The notes beneath the pieces were generated by a model. It did no database searches, was not told where the DNA came from, and saw only the letters and a program-made list of their open reading frames with translations. Positions 7,855 through 16,671 of a stretch of 64,000 nucleotides of DNA are shown piece by piece. A program made the position numbers and the translations under genes. Source of the stretch: Streptomyces noursei (GTDB lineage Bacteria > Actinomycetota > Actinomycetes > Streptomycetales > Streptomycetaceae); contig NZ_CP070326.1 in assembly GCF_016917755.1 (NCBI RefSeq), positions 2,604,001 through 2,668,000 of the forward strand, written 5' to 3'. The stretch's first letter is position 1, and each line of letters begins with the position of its first letter.

Positions 7855-10671
7855 TCAGCCGACCGACGAGTACGCCACGACTCCGCGCAGCACCCCGTCC
7901 ATCGCCTTGCGCGCGGACCGCGCCACCGTGCCCTCGGTCGGCGCCGCCGCCGCGATCTGCCCGAGGACGTCCACCAGCTGCTTGCACCAGCGGACGAAGT
8001 CGCCGGCCGGCATGTCCGCCTCGCTCAGCACCTCGTCGAGGCCGAAGCCGGAGGCCCAGCGGTACGCCGCCCAGGCGAAGCCCAGATCGGGCTCCCGCTG
8101 GCCGACACCCTCCGCCTGGCTGATCTTGTGGTCCTCCTCCAGGGCGTCCAGCCGGCCCCAGATGTGCACCATCTCCGCCAGCGCGTCCCGCGCCTTGCCG
8201 GCCGGGAGCTTGGGCGCCACCGCGTCGTCCGCCTGCCGCGCCTCGTAGACCAGCGCCGAGGCGCAGGCCGCCAGCTCCGCGGGGCCGAGGTCCTCCCAGA
8301 CGCCCTCCCGCAGACACTCGCTGGCCAGCAGGTCCAACTCGCCGTAGAGGCGGCCCAGTCGGCGGCCCTCGTCGGTGACGGTGTCGCCTTCCAGGTAGTC
8401 CAGCTCGGTCAGCAGCGCGCAGATCCGGTCGAAAGTGCGGGCGATGGTGTTCGTCCGGCCCTCGATCCGGCGCTCCAGCTGACGGGTGTCCCGCAGCAGC
8501 CGGTGGTAGCGCTCCGCCCAGCGGGCGTGGTCCTCCCGCTCGTCGCAGCCGTGGCAGGGATGCGCGCGGATCTCCTTGCGCAGCCGGGCGACCTCGCGGT
8601 CGTCGGCCGCCTCCGCGCGCGGCTTGCGGTGCCGCGAGGGCACCAGGTGGCCGGCCTTGGTGCGCAGCGCGGACGCCAGATCGCGGCGCGACTGCGGACT
8701 GCGGGCGTTGAAGGTGCGCGGGATCCGCATCCGGTCCAGGGCCGTCACGGGCACCGGGAAGTCGATCGAAGCGAGCCGCTTGACCTGCCGCTCGGCGGTG
8801 AGCACCAGTGGCCGCGGGCCGTCGTGGGCGTCCAGGCCGCGGTGGCCGTTGGTCCGCCCGGAGGGCATACCGGGATCCAGCACCAGCGCCAGTCCGGCGT
8901 ACTTGCCCGTCGGCACGTGGATGACATCGCCCGGTCGGAGCTTCTCCAGCGCCGCCGCGGCGGCCGCGCGCCGCTGGACCGCGCCCTGCTTGGCGAGTTC
9001 GGTCTCGCGGTCCTTCAACTCCCGCCGCAGCCGCGAGTACTCCTCGAAGTCGCCGAGGTGGCAGATCATCGCCTCGCGGTATCCGCCCAGGCCCTCCTCG
9101 TTCCGCTGCACCTGACGGGTGATGCCGACCACCGACCTGTCGGCCTGGAACTGCGCGAACGACATCTCCAGCAGCTCCCGCGAACGATGCCGCCCGAACT
9201 GCGAGACGAGATTGACCGCCATGTTGTACGACGGCTTGAAGGAGGAGCGCAGCGGGTACGTCCGGGTCCCGGCGAGACCGGCCAGCGCGGCCGGGTTCAT
9301 CCCGCGCTGCCACAGCACCACCGCATGGCCCTCGACGTCGATCCCGCGCCGCCCGGCCCGGCCGGTCAGCTGGGTGTACTCGCCGGGGGTGATGTCGGCG
9401 TGCTGTTCGCCGTTCCACTTGACGAGCTTCTCCAACACCACCGACCGCGCGGGCATGTTGATGCCCAGCGCCAGCGTCTCGGTCGCGAAGACGGCCTTGA
9501 CCAGGCCCTTGACGAACAGCTCCTCGACGACCTCCTTGAAGGTGGGCAGCATCCCGGCGTGGTGCGCCGCGATGCCCCGCTCCAGGCCCTCCAGCCACTC
9601 GAAGTAGCCGAGCACGTGCAGGTCGTCGTCCGGAATGCCGGCCGTCCGGGCCTCGACTATCCGGCGGACCTTCTCCCGGGCCTCCGTGTCATTGAGCCGC
9701 AGGCCGGAGTGGAGGCACTGCTGGACGGCCGCCTCGCAGCCGGCGCGGCTGAAGATGAAGGTGATCGCCGGCAGCAGGCCCTCGTTGTCCAGCCGGTCGA
9801 TCACCTCGGGCCGGCTCGGCGTCCAGATCCGGGCGCGCTGGCGCCGCTCCCGCTCCCGGTCGGCCTCGCGCATCGTGCGGCCGCGCCGCTTGTCCCGGCC
9901 GAACGTCGGCCGGCTGCCCTCCATCCGGGCCAGCCGCTCCAGGTCGGGGTTGACCTCGCGGCGGCTGCCGGCGGCGCCGTTCCGCTCCTCGAAGAGGTCG
10001 TAGATCCGGCGGCCGGCGAGGACGTGCTGCCACAGCGGGACCGGGCGGTGCTCGGAGACGATCACCTCGGTGTCGCCGCGGACGGTGTCCAACCAGTCGC
10101 CGAACTCCTCGGCGTTGGAGACCGTCGCCGACAGCGACACCAGCGTCACCGACTCCGGGAGGTGGATGATCACCTCTTCCCAGACGGCGCCGCGGAAGCG
10201 GTCGGAGAGGTAGTGCACCTCGTCCATGACGACATGGCCCAGGCCGGTCAGCGACTGCGAGCCGGCGTAGAGCATGTTGCGCAGCACCTCGGTGGTCATC
10301 ACGACCACGGGGGCGTCGCCGTTGACGCTGTTGTCGCCGGTCAGCAGACCGACCTTCTCGGGACCGTAGCGCTTGACCAGGTCCTGGAACTTCTGGTTGG
10401 ACAACGCCTTAATCGGCGTGGTGTAGAAGCATTTTCGGCCCTGTGTCAGGGCCAGGTGGACGGCGAACTCGCCGACGATCGTCTTGCCGGATCCGGTGGG
10501 AGCGGCGACCAGTACACCCTTTCCGGCCTCCAGGGCCTGGCACGCCTCGACCTGGTACGGGTCCAGGTCGAAGTCGTACAGCTCCCGGAACGGCGCGAGT
10601 GCGGTGGCCTGCTCGGCCGCGCGGATTTTGGCGGCGGCATAGCGCTCAGCAGGGGACATGTCCTCGGTCAT
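7855..10671 (-). CDS. helY: DEAD/DEAH-box RNA helicase (HelY/Mtr4-like)
   Basis: This large Ski2-type ATP-dependent helicase (938 aa) resembles mycobacterial HelY. Walker A is APTGSGKT (about residue 60), motif II is VVMDEVHYLSD, motif III is LSAT, and motif VI is QLTGRAGRRG. The long C-terminal half has the DSHCT-type region and a Cys-bearing stretch (HPCHGCDEREDHARWAERYH). It probably unwinds structured RNA. I prefer ATG 10671 (MTEDMSPAERY), where similarity should begin; ATG 10704 in frame adds 11 residues. It ends the minus-strand run after tatA and tatC, an arrangement conserved downstream of pafBC in actinobacteria. Confidence 0.93.
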   Translation of the reverse strand: MTEDMSPAERYAAAKIRAAEQATALAPFRELYDFDLDPYQVEACQALEAGKGVLVAAPTGSGKTIVGEFAVHLALTQGRKCFYTTPIKALSNQKFQDLVKRYGPEKVGLLTGDNSVNGDAPVVVMTTEVLRNMLYAGSQSLTGLGHVVMDEVHYLSDRFRGAVWEEVIIHLPESVTLVSLSATVSNAEEFGDWLDTVRGDTEVIVSEHRPVPLWQHVLAGRRIYDLFEERNGAAGSRREVNPDLERLARMEGSRPTFGRDKRRGRTMREADRERERRQRARIWTPSRPEVIDRLDNEGLLPAITFIFSRAGCEAAVQQCLHSGLRLNDTEAREKVRRIVEARTAGIPDDDLHVLGYFEWLEGLERGIAAHHAGMLPTFKEVVEELFVKGLVKAVFATETLALGINMPARSVVLEKLVKWNGEQHADITPGEYTQLTGRAGRRGIDVEGHAVVLWQRGMNPAALAGLAGTRTYPLRSSFKPSYNMAVNLVSQFGRHRSRELLEMSFAQFQADRSVVGITRQVQRNEEGLGGYREAMICHLGDFEEYSRLRRELKDRETELAKQGAVQRRAAAAAALEKLRPGDVIHVPTGKYAGLALVLDPGMPSGRTNGHRGLDAHDGPRPLVLTAERQVKRLASIDFPVPVTALDRMRIPRTFNARSPQSRRDLASALRTKAGHLVPSRHRKPRAEAADDREVARLRKEIRAHPCHGCDEREDHARWAERYHRLLRDTRQLERRIEGRTNTIARTFDRICALLTELDYLEGDTVTDEGRRLGRLYGELDLLASECLREGVWEDLGPAELAACASALVYEARQADDAVAPKLPAGKARDALAEMVHIWGRLDALEEDHKISQAEGVGQREPDLGFAWAAYRWASGFGLDEVLSEADMPAGDFVRWCKQLVDVLGQIAAAAPTEGTVARSARKAMDGVLRGVVAYSSVG

Positions 10672-10763
10672 CGTGCTTACGAGACTACCGGCCACCTCTG
10701 ACATCGACCGGATCTTTATGGCGGCCCTTTACCTGCCCGCCCGTCACGACCACCGCCCACAGC

Positions 10764-10797
10764 CGCGGCCCCCGGCTCGAAGAGCGCGGGGGCCGCG
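10764..10797 (-). terminator. Terminator hairpin after tatC
   Basis: CGCGGCCCCCG (10764-10774) pairs with CGGGGGCCGCG (10787-10797). An inner GCTC/GAGC extension makes roughly 15 bp around a GAA loop with one bulged G. It lies between the tatC stop and the helY start. Confidence 0.78.
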
Positions 10798-10849
10798 AAA
10801 TCCGTTCCGCGGAAGGTCACTTCACGTGACCCCGCGACTACCCATCACC

Positions 10850-11806
10850 TCACGTGACGTCGTCGTAACCGCGGCGCCCGTCCTGGGCACCGTCCCCGTC
10901 GGTCTGCTCCGGCAGCATCCGGGTCGGCGCGACCGGCTCGATCGCCTCTATGTCGGTGGGCGTCAGGTCGAGCTCGGACGCCTCGTCGTCGGCCAGTTCC
11001 CGGTCGGGGTTGGCCAGCCGCCGGCGGCGGTCGTTGAACAAGCAGATGCCCACGGCGCCGAAGTACAGCAGCACGATCGGCGCGGCCAGCAGCGACATCG
11101 TCAGCGGGTCACCGGTCGGCGTGGCGACCGCCGCGAAGATCGTGATGCCCAGCACCATGAACCGCCACCAGCTCAGCACCCGCTTACCGGTGAGCACACC
11201 ACCGAAATTCAGCAGCACCAGCAGCAGCGGCAGCTCGAAGGAGAGTCCGAAGACCAGGACCATCCGCGTGACGATGTCGAAGAAGTCGTCGGCCGGGAAG
11301 AGGTTGGACCAGTCGCTCGGGGTCAGGCCGACCAGCGCGCCCGCGGTGGTCGGCAGCACCGCGTAGGCGAGGTAGGCGCCACCCAGGAAGAGCGGCGCAC
11401 CGGCGGCCACGAAGCTCAGCGCGTACTTCTTCTCGTGCTTGTGCAGGCCGGGAGCGAGGAAGGCCCACAACTGGTAGAGCCAGAGCGGGCTGGCTGCGAC
11501 CAGGCCCACGGTCAGCGACAGCTTCAGCATGATCGTGAACGGCGCGATGAAGCCGTTCGCGACGATCTCCGCGCACGGATGGGGCTGCCCACCGGCGGAA
11601 GCACCACCCTTGGGGCAGCCCACGGCCGCGATGGTCGGCCCGGTGATGAAATGGGCGATGGGGTCGTACTGCCACATGGCGACGACGGTGACCACGAGGA
11701 TCGCAAGCACCGATTTCAGCAGCCGGTTGCGCAGCTCACGCAGATGCGCCGCGAGGGGCATCCGCCCCTCGGGGTCCTTCTGCTGATTGCGGGCAGACTT
11801 GAGCAA
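10850..11806 (-). CDS. tatC: Twin-arginine translocase subunit TatC
   Basis: This 318-aa integral membrane core of the Tat system recognises twin-arginine signal peptides. N-terminal MPLAAHLRELRNRLLKS is the conserved TatC cytosolic motif. Six membrane segments follow, with LWAFLAPGLHKHEKKY and FGLSFELPLLLVLL being typical. The acidic C-tail (about residues 255-318) is cytoplasmic. The start is TTG 11806, chosen because GAGGAAG lies 4-5 bases upstream. An ATG at residue 16 would cut just before the conserved motif and has no ribosome site. It lies 63 bases after tatA in the same direction. Secretion of folded proteins depends on the TatA/TatC pair. Confidence 0.97.
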   Translation of the reverse strand: MLKSARNQQKDPEGRMPLAAHLRELRNRLLKSVLAILVVTVVAMWQYDPIAHFITGPTIAAVGCPKGGASAGGQPHPCAEIVANGFIAPFTIMLKLSLTVGLVAASPLWLYQLWAFLAPGLHKHEKKYALSFVAAGAPLFLGGAYLAYAVLPTTAGALVGLTPSDWSNLFPADDFFDIVTRMVLVFGLSFELPLLLVLLNFGGVLTGKRVLSWWRFMVLGITIFAAVATPTGDPLTMSLLAAPIVLLYFGAVGICLFNDRRRRLANPDRELADDEASELDLTPTDIEAIEPVAPTRMLPEQTDGDGAQDGRRGYDDVT

Positions 11807-11869
11807 CCCACTTCCTCGTCTCGTACGTCAGCCGCACCGACGGCGTCGGCACGGCCGGGATCGGCTGGG

Positions 11870-12169
11870 TCAGCTCTGGTTGGTGCGGTTCGGCTCTGCC
11901 ACGGGGCGCGAGCTGGCCACGTCACCGGGCGCAGCCTGAATCGTACGAGGCGCCTGCTGGGCGGCGTCGGCCGGAGCCTGCGACGCGGTGCCGGCGTCAG
12001 CCGTCCGCTCCGCCTCGCTCTCCTTCTTCATCGCCTTGGCCTCGCTCTTGAGGATGCGGGCCGACTTGCCGAGCGAACGCGCCATGTCCGGAAGCTTCTT
12101 CGCGCCGAACAGCAGGAAGATCACGGCGATGATCAGCAGAATCTCGGGGAGCCTCAGGTTGGCTAGCAT
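11870..12169 (-). CDS. tatA: Twin-arginine translocase subunit TatA
   Basis: This 99-aa protein forms the Tat pore. A short N-terminus and one membrane helix ([16 protein letters not shown]) lead to the hinge [18 protein letters not shown], an amphipathic helix, and an unstructured Ala/Pro/Gln tail. ATG 12169 follows AGAAGG by 8 bases. It is directly upstream of tatC. TatB is not in this window and is usually encoded elsewhere in streptomycetes. Confidence 0.96.
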   Translation of the reverse strand: MLANLRLPEILLIIAVIFLLFGAKKLPDMARSLGKSARILKSEAKAMKKESEAERTADAGTASQAPADAAQQAPRTIQAAPGDVASSRPVAEPNRTNQS

Positions 12170-12377
12170 GTGCGACTACCTTCTCGCCGGGGCGGCGTCT
12201 CCTGTGGTGCCTGCCGATGGAGTCGGACTGGCGTCCTGGTGGTGCCTCGATCGTAACGTTCGGCGGTGAACGTCCGGCAATCCCCGTGCATCCTGTGGAT
12301 TGACCGCGCCACCGCGGTGTCTGAACCGCTGAGCAGCCTACCTTCCGGACGTCCGGGTCAGCAGGGTGCTGCCGCCG

Positions 12378-12587
12378 TCAGCTACGGTCGCGTCCCACGT
12401 CGTGCATCCGGGAGGCGAGCGGCACCGCGGCCCGTTCCAGGTCCTGTGCGGCCCGCTGGATCCGCTCGGTCGCCGTGCCGACCTCCCTGGCCAGCCGCCG
12501 CACCTCCGCGAAGACGCGGAGGGCGAGGACTCCGAGGACGGCGATCCCCAGGAAACCGAGGGCGACAGCGATCATGGGCCAGAGCAT
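12378..12587 (-). CDS. Small single-span membrane protein
   Basis: This is a 69-aa ORF. The first 25 residues form one hydrophobic segment (MIAVALGFLGIAVLGVLALRV), followed by a charged helix with heptad-like spacing (FAEVRRLAREVGTATERIQRAA) that could be a coiled coil. This resembles small membrane-anchored helical proteins of the DUF948 kind, but similarity is not certain. It lies between the zinc-ribbon gene and tatA on the same strand, so it may be co-transcribed with the pafBC-tatAC run. Its function is unknown. Confidence 0.65.
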   Translation of the reverse strand: MLWPMIAVALGFLGIAVLGVLALRVFAEVRRLAREVGTATERIQRAAQDLERAAVPLASRMHDVGRDRS

Positions 12588-12647
12588 GGGGCGAGCCTAT
12601 CGGGCCGCCCCGGCCCGAAAGGCCCGGCGGGCGGAGCGCGGCAGCGA

Positions 12648-12908
12648 TCAGCCGGTGTGCAGCCGCAGCGTGCGCACCCCGCCGCCGGTCAGCAGCTCGA
12701 CGATCCGCTCCCCGGCCGGCCGGCGCACCGCCCGGCCGCAGTCGGGGCAGGTGAAGGAGTAGAAGGTGGTGCGGCGGCTGGCGCCGATGGCCAGCCGGAA
12801 GGCGTCCGAGGCCAGCTCGAAGCGCCCCCGGCACTCCGGGCAGGCCGCCTTGAAGAGCACCGGAGCGGCCATGTCCGCCAGAGTGGTCGTCGCCATCGTG
12901 GTCGTCAT
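12648..12908 (-). CDS. Small zinc-ribbon-like protein
   Basis: This 86-aa protein has two CxxC knuckles, CPEC (residues 23-26) and CPDC (54-57), with 27 residues between. This is the pattern of a four-cysteine zinc ribbon. The rest is mixed strand/helix, ending VELLTGGGVRTLRLHTG. ATG 12908 follows GGAGG by about 10 bases. It is next in line after pafC, 58 bases downstream. It might bind nucleic acid or protein, but no function can be named. Confidence 0.75.
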   Translation of the reverse strand: MTTTMATTTLADMAAPVLFKAACPECRGRFELASDAFRLAIGASRRTTFYSFTCPDCGRAVRRPAGERIVELLTGGGVRTLRLHTG

Positions 12909-12966
12909 CCTTCGCTGCCTCCTACCGGTCATCGGTGCGCCGGCCCGCCACCAGGGCGGGCCGGTC

Positions 12967-13917
12967 TCACTCGCCGTACGCCGTGAGCGCCTGCCGGGCG
13001 GCCTGCCGGGCGCTGGCCGCCAGCGCCGGCGGCGACACGATCCGGCCGTCCCCGCCCAGCCGCAGCGCCAGCCGGCGCAGCGACGCCGGGTCGGGCGTGC
13101 GCAGGGTGATCCGCAGGCCCCCGTCGGGGAGTTCCTCGGCACTGTCGTGCGGGTAGTACTCGGCGACCCATCGGCCGCCGGGCCCGACCTCGACGGCGAC
13201 CTCGGGATCCTCGGCCGCGGGCTGGACCAGCCCCTCCGAGAGGTCGCGCAGCTCGACCGGCGGCGGGTCGGCGGGCGCGTCCAGCAGTTTGATCTCGGCG
13301 ACCCGGTCGAGGCGGAAGGTGCGCCGGGCCTCGGAGAGCCGGCACCACGCCTCCATGTAGGTGTGGCCGACGGCGAAGAGCCGGATCGGGTCCACCTCGC
13401 GCTCGGTCAGCTCGTCGCGGGCCGGGGAGTAGTAGCGCAGCCACAGTCGGCGCCGCTCGGCGATGGCGCGGTCCACGTCGGCGAAGACCCCGCCCTCGGA
13501 CTCGAAGGTCACCGACAGCCGGGAGCTGGCCCCGGCCGCCTCGCCGGCCGCCGCCTCCAGCTTGGCGGTGGCCCGCAGCAGCGCCTGCCGGTCGCCCTCG
13601 CGCAGCCCCGGGAGGGTGGCCACCGCACGGGCCGCCACCAGCAGCGCGGTGGCCTCGTCGGCGGCCAGCCGCAGCGGCTCGGCGACGTCGTCGGGGTTGT
13701 GCCACCAGATCCGGTCGCCGTCGGTGTCGATGTCCATCAGATCGCCGCCGCGGAAGCTCGTCCCGCACATCGGCAGCACGTCGAGGTCGGCGATCAGCTC
13801 GTCCTCGGTGATGCCGAAGGCCCGGGCGACGTCGTTGACGCGGGCGCCGGGGCGCTCGCGCAGATAGGTCACCAGCGACAGCATCCGGCGGGTCTGGTCG
13901 ATCGCGTTCGTAGCCAT
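12967..13917 (-). CDS. pafC: WYL-domain transcriptional regulator PafC
   Basis: This 316-aa partner of PafB forms the heterodimeric activator of the LexA-independent DNA-damage response in actinobacteria. The N-terminal winged helix has QTRRMLSLVTYLRERPG and VNDVARAFGITEDELIADLD. The central WYL domain includes YYSPARDELTEREVDPIRLF and HTYMEAWCRL, where the canonical WYL triad is replaced by TYM. A C-terminal WCX domain ends at QALTAYGE. The start is ATG 13917, 14 bases after the pafB stop, so the pair is one operon. Despite its name it is not needed for pupylation. Confidence 0.95.
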   Translation of the reverse strand: MATNAIDQTRRMLSLVTYLRERPGARVNDVARAFGITEDELIADLDVLPMCGTSFRGGDLMDIDTDGDRIWWHNPDDVAEPLRLAADEATALLVAARAVATLPGLREGDRQALLRATAKLEAAAGEAAGASSRLSVTFESEGGVFADVDRAIAERRRLWLRYYSPARDELTEREVDPIRLFAVGHTYMEAWCRLSEARRTFRLDRVAEIKLLDAPADPPPVELRDLSEGLVQPAAEDPEVAVEVGPGGRWVAEYYPHDSAEELPDGGLRITLRTPDPASLRRLALRLGGDGRIVSPPALAASARQAARQALTAYGE

Positions 13918-13931
13918 GTTCCGTCCCCCAC

Positions 13932-14942
13932 TCAGCCCTTGGCCACCGCGCGCAGCCGGTCGATGACCTCGGCCCGCAGCTCCGCCGGTTCCAGTACGAC
14001 CACATCGGGCCCGAACTCCACCAGCCAGGCGTCGAGTCCGTGCCCGTAGGGGATCTCCAGCTCGTCCCAGTCGCCGTCCAGCGCGCGGACGGCCAGCGCC
14101 CGGGCGCGCAGCGGATAGCCGTGCCCGGTGCGGAGCTTGATCCGCGCGGTGCCGGTGGCGGTCTCCCCCGCCCAGCGCTCGACGGTCTCGCGGACGGTGA
14201 CGTGGTCGGGCACCGGCGCGGTGAACTTCCCTTGCCGGGAACGGACTTTGCCGGTGATCCGGGAGAGCCGGAAAACCCGCTCGGCGCCGCGGTCCCGGTC
14301 CCAGCCGGCGACGTACCAGTGGCCGCGCCAGCACTCCAGGATCCAGGGCTCGATGTGCCGCTGCTCGGGGTGGGCGGCGTTGGACTTGCGGTAGTCGAAG
14401 ACGACCGGACGGCGGTCCCGGCAGGCCAGCATCAGCGGTTCGAAGGCCGCCTCGTGGGTGGGGATGCGGGGCTCCAGCGCGCTGTGCGGCGCTCCGGCCT
14501 CCACCTCGTCGCGCTCCCCGGCCAGCGGCATCCCGGCCGCCCGCAGCTTCTGCAGGGCGCCGCTGGCCGCGCCGGCCAGCCGGGCCTGCTGCCAGACCTT
14601 GGCGGCCAGCCCGAGGGCCGCGGACTCCTCGGCGTCCAGCGTGATCGGGGGCAGCCGGTTGCTGTCGCGGCGGGCGAGGTAGCCGACCTCGCCGTCGATG
14701 CCGTCCACGGTCTCGATGACCAGGCCCAGCTCGCGCAGGTCGTCCTTGTCCCGCTCGAACATCCGGTTGAAGGAGTCGTCGCCGGCGGTGCTCCCCGTCC
14801 CGAAGCCCGTCCCCGCGCCCGGCCCGAAGGCTTCGACGTAGGCCTCGATCGACGACCGCAGCTCGTGCTTGGTCAGCGGGCGTCGCGTCCCCAGCAGGCA
14901 CAGCGCCAGATTCATCAGCCGCTCGGCCTTGGCAATCGCCAT
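13932..14942 (-). CDS. pafB: WYL-domain transcriptional regulator PafB
   Basis: This 336-aa regulator pairs with PafC. The N-terminal HTH has MAIAKAERLMNLALCLLGTR and the wing region. The WYL domain contains RPVVFDYRKS and HWYVAGWDRDR, with WYV in place of WYL. The C-terminal WCX domain has a LVEFGPDVVVLEP stretch. A 12-residue Gly/Thr-rich insertion (FGPGAGTGFGTGSTAGDDS region) interrupts the N-terminal third and is probably a disordered linker. ATG 14942 follows GAGAAAGGG by about 6 bases. A terminator lies upstream, so pafBC probably has its own promoter. Confidence 0.95.
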   Translation of the reverse strand: MAIAKAERLMNLALCLLGTRRPLTKHELRSSIEAYVEAFGPGAGTGFGTGSTAGDDSFNRMFERDKDDLRELGLVIETVDGIDGEVGYLARRDSNRLPPITLDAEESAALGLAAKVWQQARLAGAASGALQKLRAAGMPLAGERDEVEAGAPHSALEPRIPTHEAAFEPLMLACRDRRPVVFDYRKSNAAHPEQRHIEPWILECWRGHWYVAGWDRDRGAERVFRLSRITGKVRSRQGKFTAPVPDHVTVRETVERWAGETATGTARIKLRTGHGYPLRARALAVRALDGDWDELEIPYGHGLDAWLVEFGPDVVVLEPAELRAEVIDRLRAVAKG

Positions 14943-15007
14943 CGACGCCCTTTCTCGTTGGCTCCCAACGGGTGACCGTACCGCCCTGGGTGCGTACCGC
15001 AAAAGCG

Positions 15008-15037
15008 GAGGGCCCGCGCCGGTCGGCGCGGACCCTC
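15008..15037 (-). terminator. Terminator after the small FKBP gene
   Basis: GAGGGCCCGCGCC (15008-15020) and GGCGCGGACCCTC (15025-15037) form a 13-bp stem with one C-A mismatch and a GGTC loop. It lies downstream of the FKBP stop and upstream of pafB, so it separates the two transcription units. Confidence 0.82.
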
Positions 15038-15056
15038 ACTGCGTCCTACGGGCGTC

Positions 15057-15431
15057 TCAGACGGCGACCAGGTCGCAGACGAAGATCAGCGACTCGTTGG
15101 GCGCGATCCGGCCACCGCCGGCGCCGCGCTCGCCGTAGGCGAGGTGCGGCGGGATGGTCAGCCGGCGCCGGCCGCCCACCTTCATGCCCTGCACACCCTG
15201 GTCCCAACCCGCGATGACCTGGCCGGCGCCCAGCTGGAACTGGAGCGGCTTGCCGCGGTTCCAGCTCGCGTCGAACTCCTCGCCGGTGCTGAAGGAGACG
15301 CCGACGTAGTGCACGGAGACCATGTCCCCGGCCTTGGCGACCGGCCCGTCACCCTCCCACAGGTCCACGATCTCCAGGTCAGTGGGAACCGGGCCCTCGG
15401 GGAAGTCGATCTCGGGCTTGTCGATGTTCAC
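15057..15431 (-). CDS. FKBP-type peptidyl-prolyl cis-trans isomerase (cytoplasmic)
   Basis: This 124-aa single-domain FKBP lacks a signal peptide. It has VSVHYVGVSFSTGEEFDASW, the active-site loop QVIAGWDQGVQGMKVGGRR, IPPHLAYGERG and LIFVCDLVAV, all canonical. It speeds proline isomerisation during folding and is the likely target type for macrolides such as FK506. It is 69 bases downstream of a second, membrane-anchored FKBP gene. This FKBP pair between pafA and pafB is usual for streptomycetes. Confidence 0.95.
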   Translation of the reverse strand: MNIDKPEIDFPEGPVPTDLEIVDLWEGDGPVAKAGDMVSVHYVGVSFSTGEEFDASWNRGKPLQFQLGAGQVIAGWDQGVQGMKVGGRRRLTIPPHLAYGERGAGGGRIAPNESLIFVCDLVAV

Positions 15432-15500
15432 GTATGTGCTCCTACTTGCGAATCTTTGCGATTACCGGGTCAGTCTGGCAGATCGCGCAGGTCACCCGGG

Positions 15501-16517
15501 TCAGACCGTGCCGACGATGTCGACCACGAAGACCAGGGTGTTCTTCGCCAGCTCGTGCTGCGGGCTGGCGCCGTAGCCCAGCTTCGGCGGGATCACGATC
15601 TCCACCCGGTCCCCGACGTGCTTGCCGACCAGCGCCTGGTCCCAGCCCTGGACGACCTGCCCGGTGCCGATCTGGAAGGCGGTCGCGCCACCGTGGTCCC
15701 AGGACGAGTCGAACTTCTTCCCGTCCTCCCACTTCACGCCGGTGTACTGGGCGATCAGGCCGTCACCGGCCTTGACCTCCGGGCCCTTGCCCTTGATCAG
15801 CACCTGCTGCTTGAGGTCGGTGGGCGCCTTCTCCCCCTGGGGGATGGTGATCGTCGCGGCCTTGTCGTCCTCGGCCTTGACCTCCGGCATCCCGTCCTCC
15901 GGCGCCGCCTGGGTGCCCTCGGCCTTCGCCTTCTTGTCCACCTTCTTCGCGCCGACCACGTCGACGACCCAGACCAGGCCGTCCTCCGGCTTGATCCCCG
16001 ACTGCGGGTTGAGGCCCTCGCCGATCAGCGCCTTGGCGGTGCCCTCGACCTCGAACCGGCCGCCGACCTTCTGCCCGGCCGCGGCGGTCAGCACCTTCGG
16101 CGGCAGCATCTGCTGCGTCATCTGGTCGGTGACCTCGGTGACGACCTGGGTGCGCGCCGCACCCGGCTTGGCGCCCGGCTGCGGCGTCCAGCTGCTGCCG
16201 AGGTTCTGGCCCTTCATGGTCTGCGCGGAGAAGTCCAGCCGCACCAGATCGCCCTTGTTGACCACCGCGCCCTTGCCCTCGACCAGGGTCTTGGTGACGG
16301 CCTTGTCGGCCGGCTTGGCATCCTTGGGCACGGAGATCGTCGGCTTCGCACCGGGCTTGCCCGTCACCTTGACCACCGCCTCGTCGGAGGTCTTGCCCTC
16401 GTCGGACCCGCAGGCGGCGGTGAGGAGCAGAACGGGCACCGCCAGCGCGGCAGCGACGGCGCGACGGGTGTGCGTGGCGAAGGGGCGGGGGAAGCGCCCC
16501 CCGGGAGAATTCAGCAT
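15501..16517 (-). CDS. FKBP-type peptidyl-prolyl isomerase lipoprotein
   Basis: This 338-aa protein begins with a basic, hydrophobic signal sequence ending in lipobox LLTAAC (Cys at about residue 36), so it should be a lipid-anchored extracytoplasmic chaperone. There are two FKBP-like repeats. The first (about residues 75-205) is degenerate, with DLVRLDFSAQTMKGQ but no clear active-site core. The second is canonical, with LIAQYTGVKWEDGKKFDSSW, VVQGWDQALVGKHVGDR and IPPKLGYGA. It probably helps fold secreted proteins. It lies downstream of pafA after a strong terminator. Confidence 0.94.
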   Translation of the reverse strand: MLNSPGGRFPRPFATHTRRAVAAALAVPVLLLTAACGSDEGKTSDEAVVKVTGKPGAKPTISVPKDAKPADKAVTKTLVEGKGAVVNKGDLVRLDFSAQTMKGQNLGSSWTPQPGAKPGAARTQVVTEVTDQMTQQMLPPKVLTAAAGQKVGGRFEVEGTAKALIGEGLNPQSGIKPEDGLVWVVDVVGAKKVDKKAKAEGTQAAPEDGMPEVKAEDDKAATITIPQGEKAPTDLKQQVLIKGKGPEVKAGDGLIAQYTGVKWEDGKKFDSSWDHGGATAFQIGTGQVVQGWDQALVGKHVGDRVEIVIPPKLGYGASPQHELAKNTLVFVVDIVGTV

Positions 16518-16622
16518 CTGTCCAACTCGGGCTCGTGGGGTAGATGGGCAATGCCCGCCACTCTACGACCTGTCGCTGTGGCCGCTTCCGGTAAACACAG
16601 CAGCCCGGCGCGGCACGACGAT

Positions 16623-16650
16623 GCGCCGGGAGCATTCACGCTCCCGGCGC
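16623..16650 (-). terminator. Terminator after pafA
   Basis: GCGCCGGGAGC (16623-16633) pairs perfectly with GCTCCCGGCGC (16640-16650) around the loop ATTCAC. It lies 22 bases past the pafA stop and ahead of the FKBP lipoprotein gene. Confidence 0.88.
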
Positions 16651-16671
16651 ACCGCTGCGCATTCCGGACAC

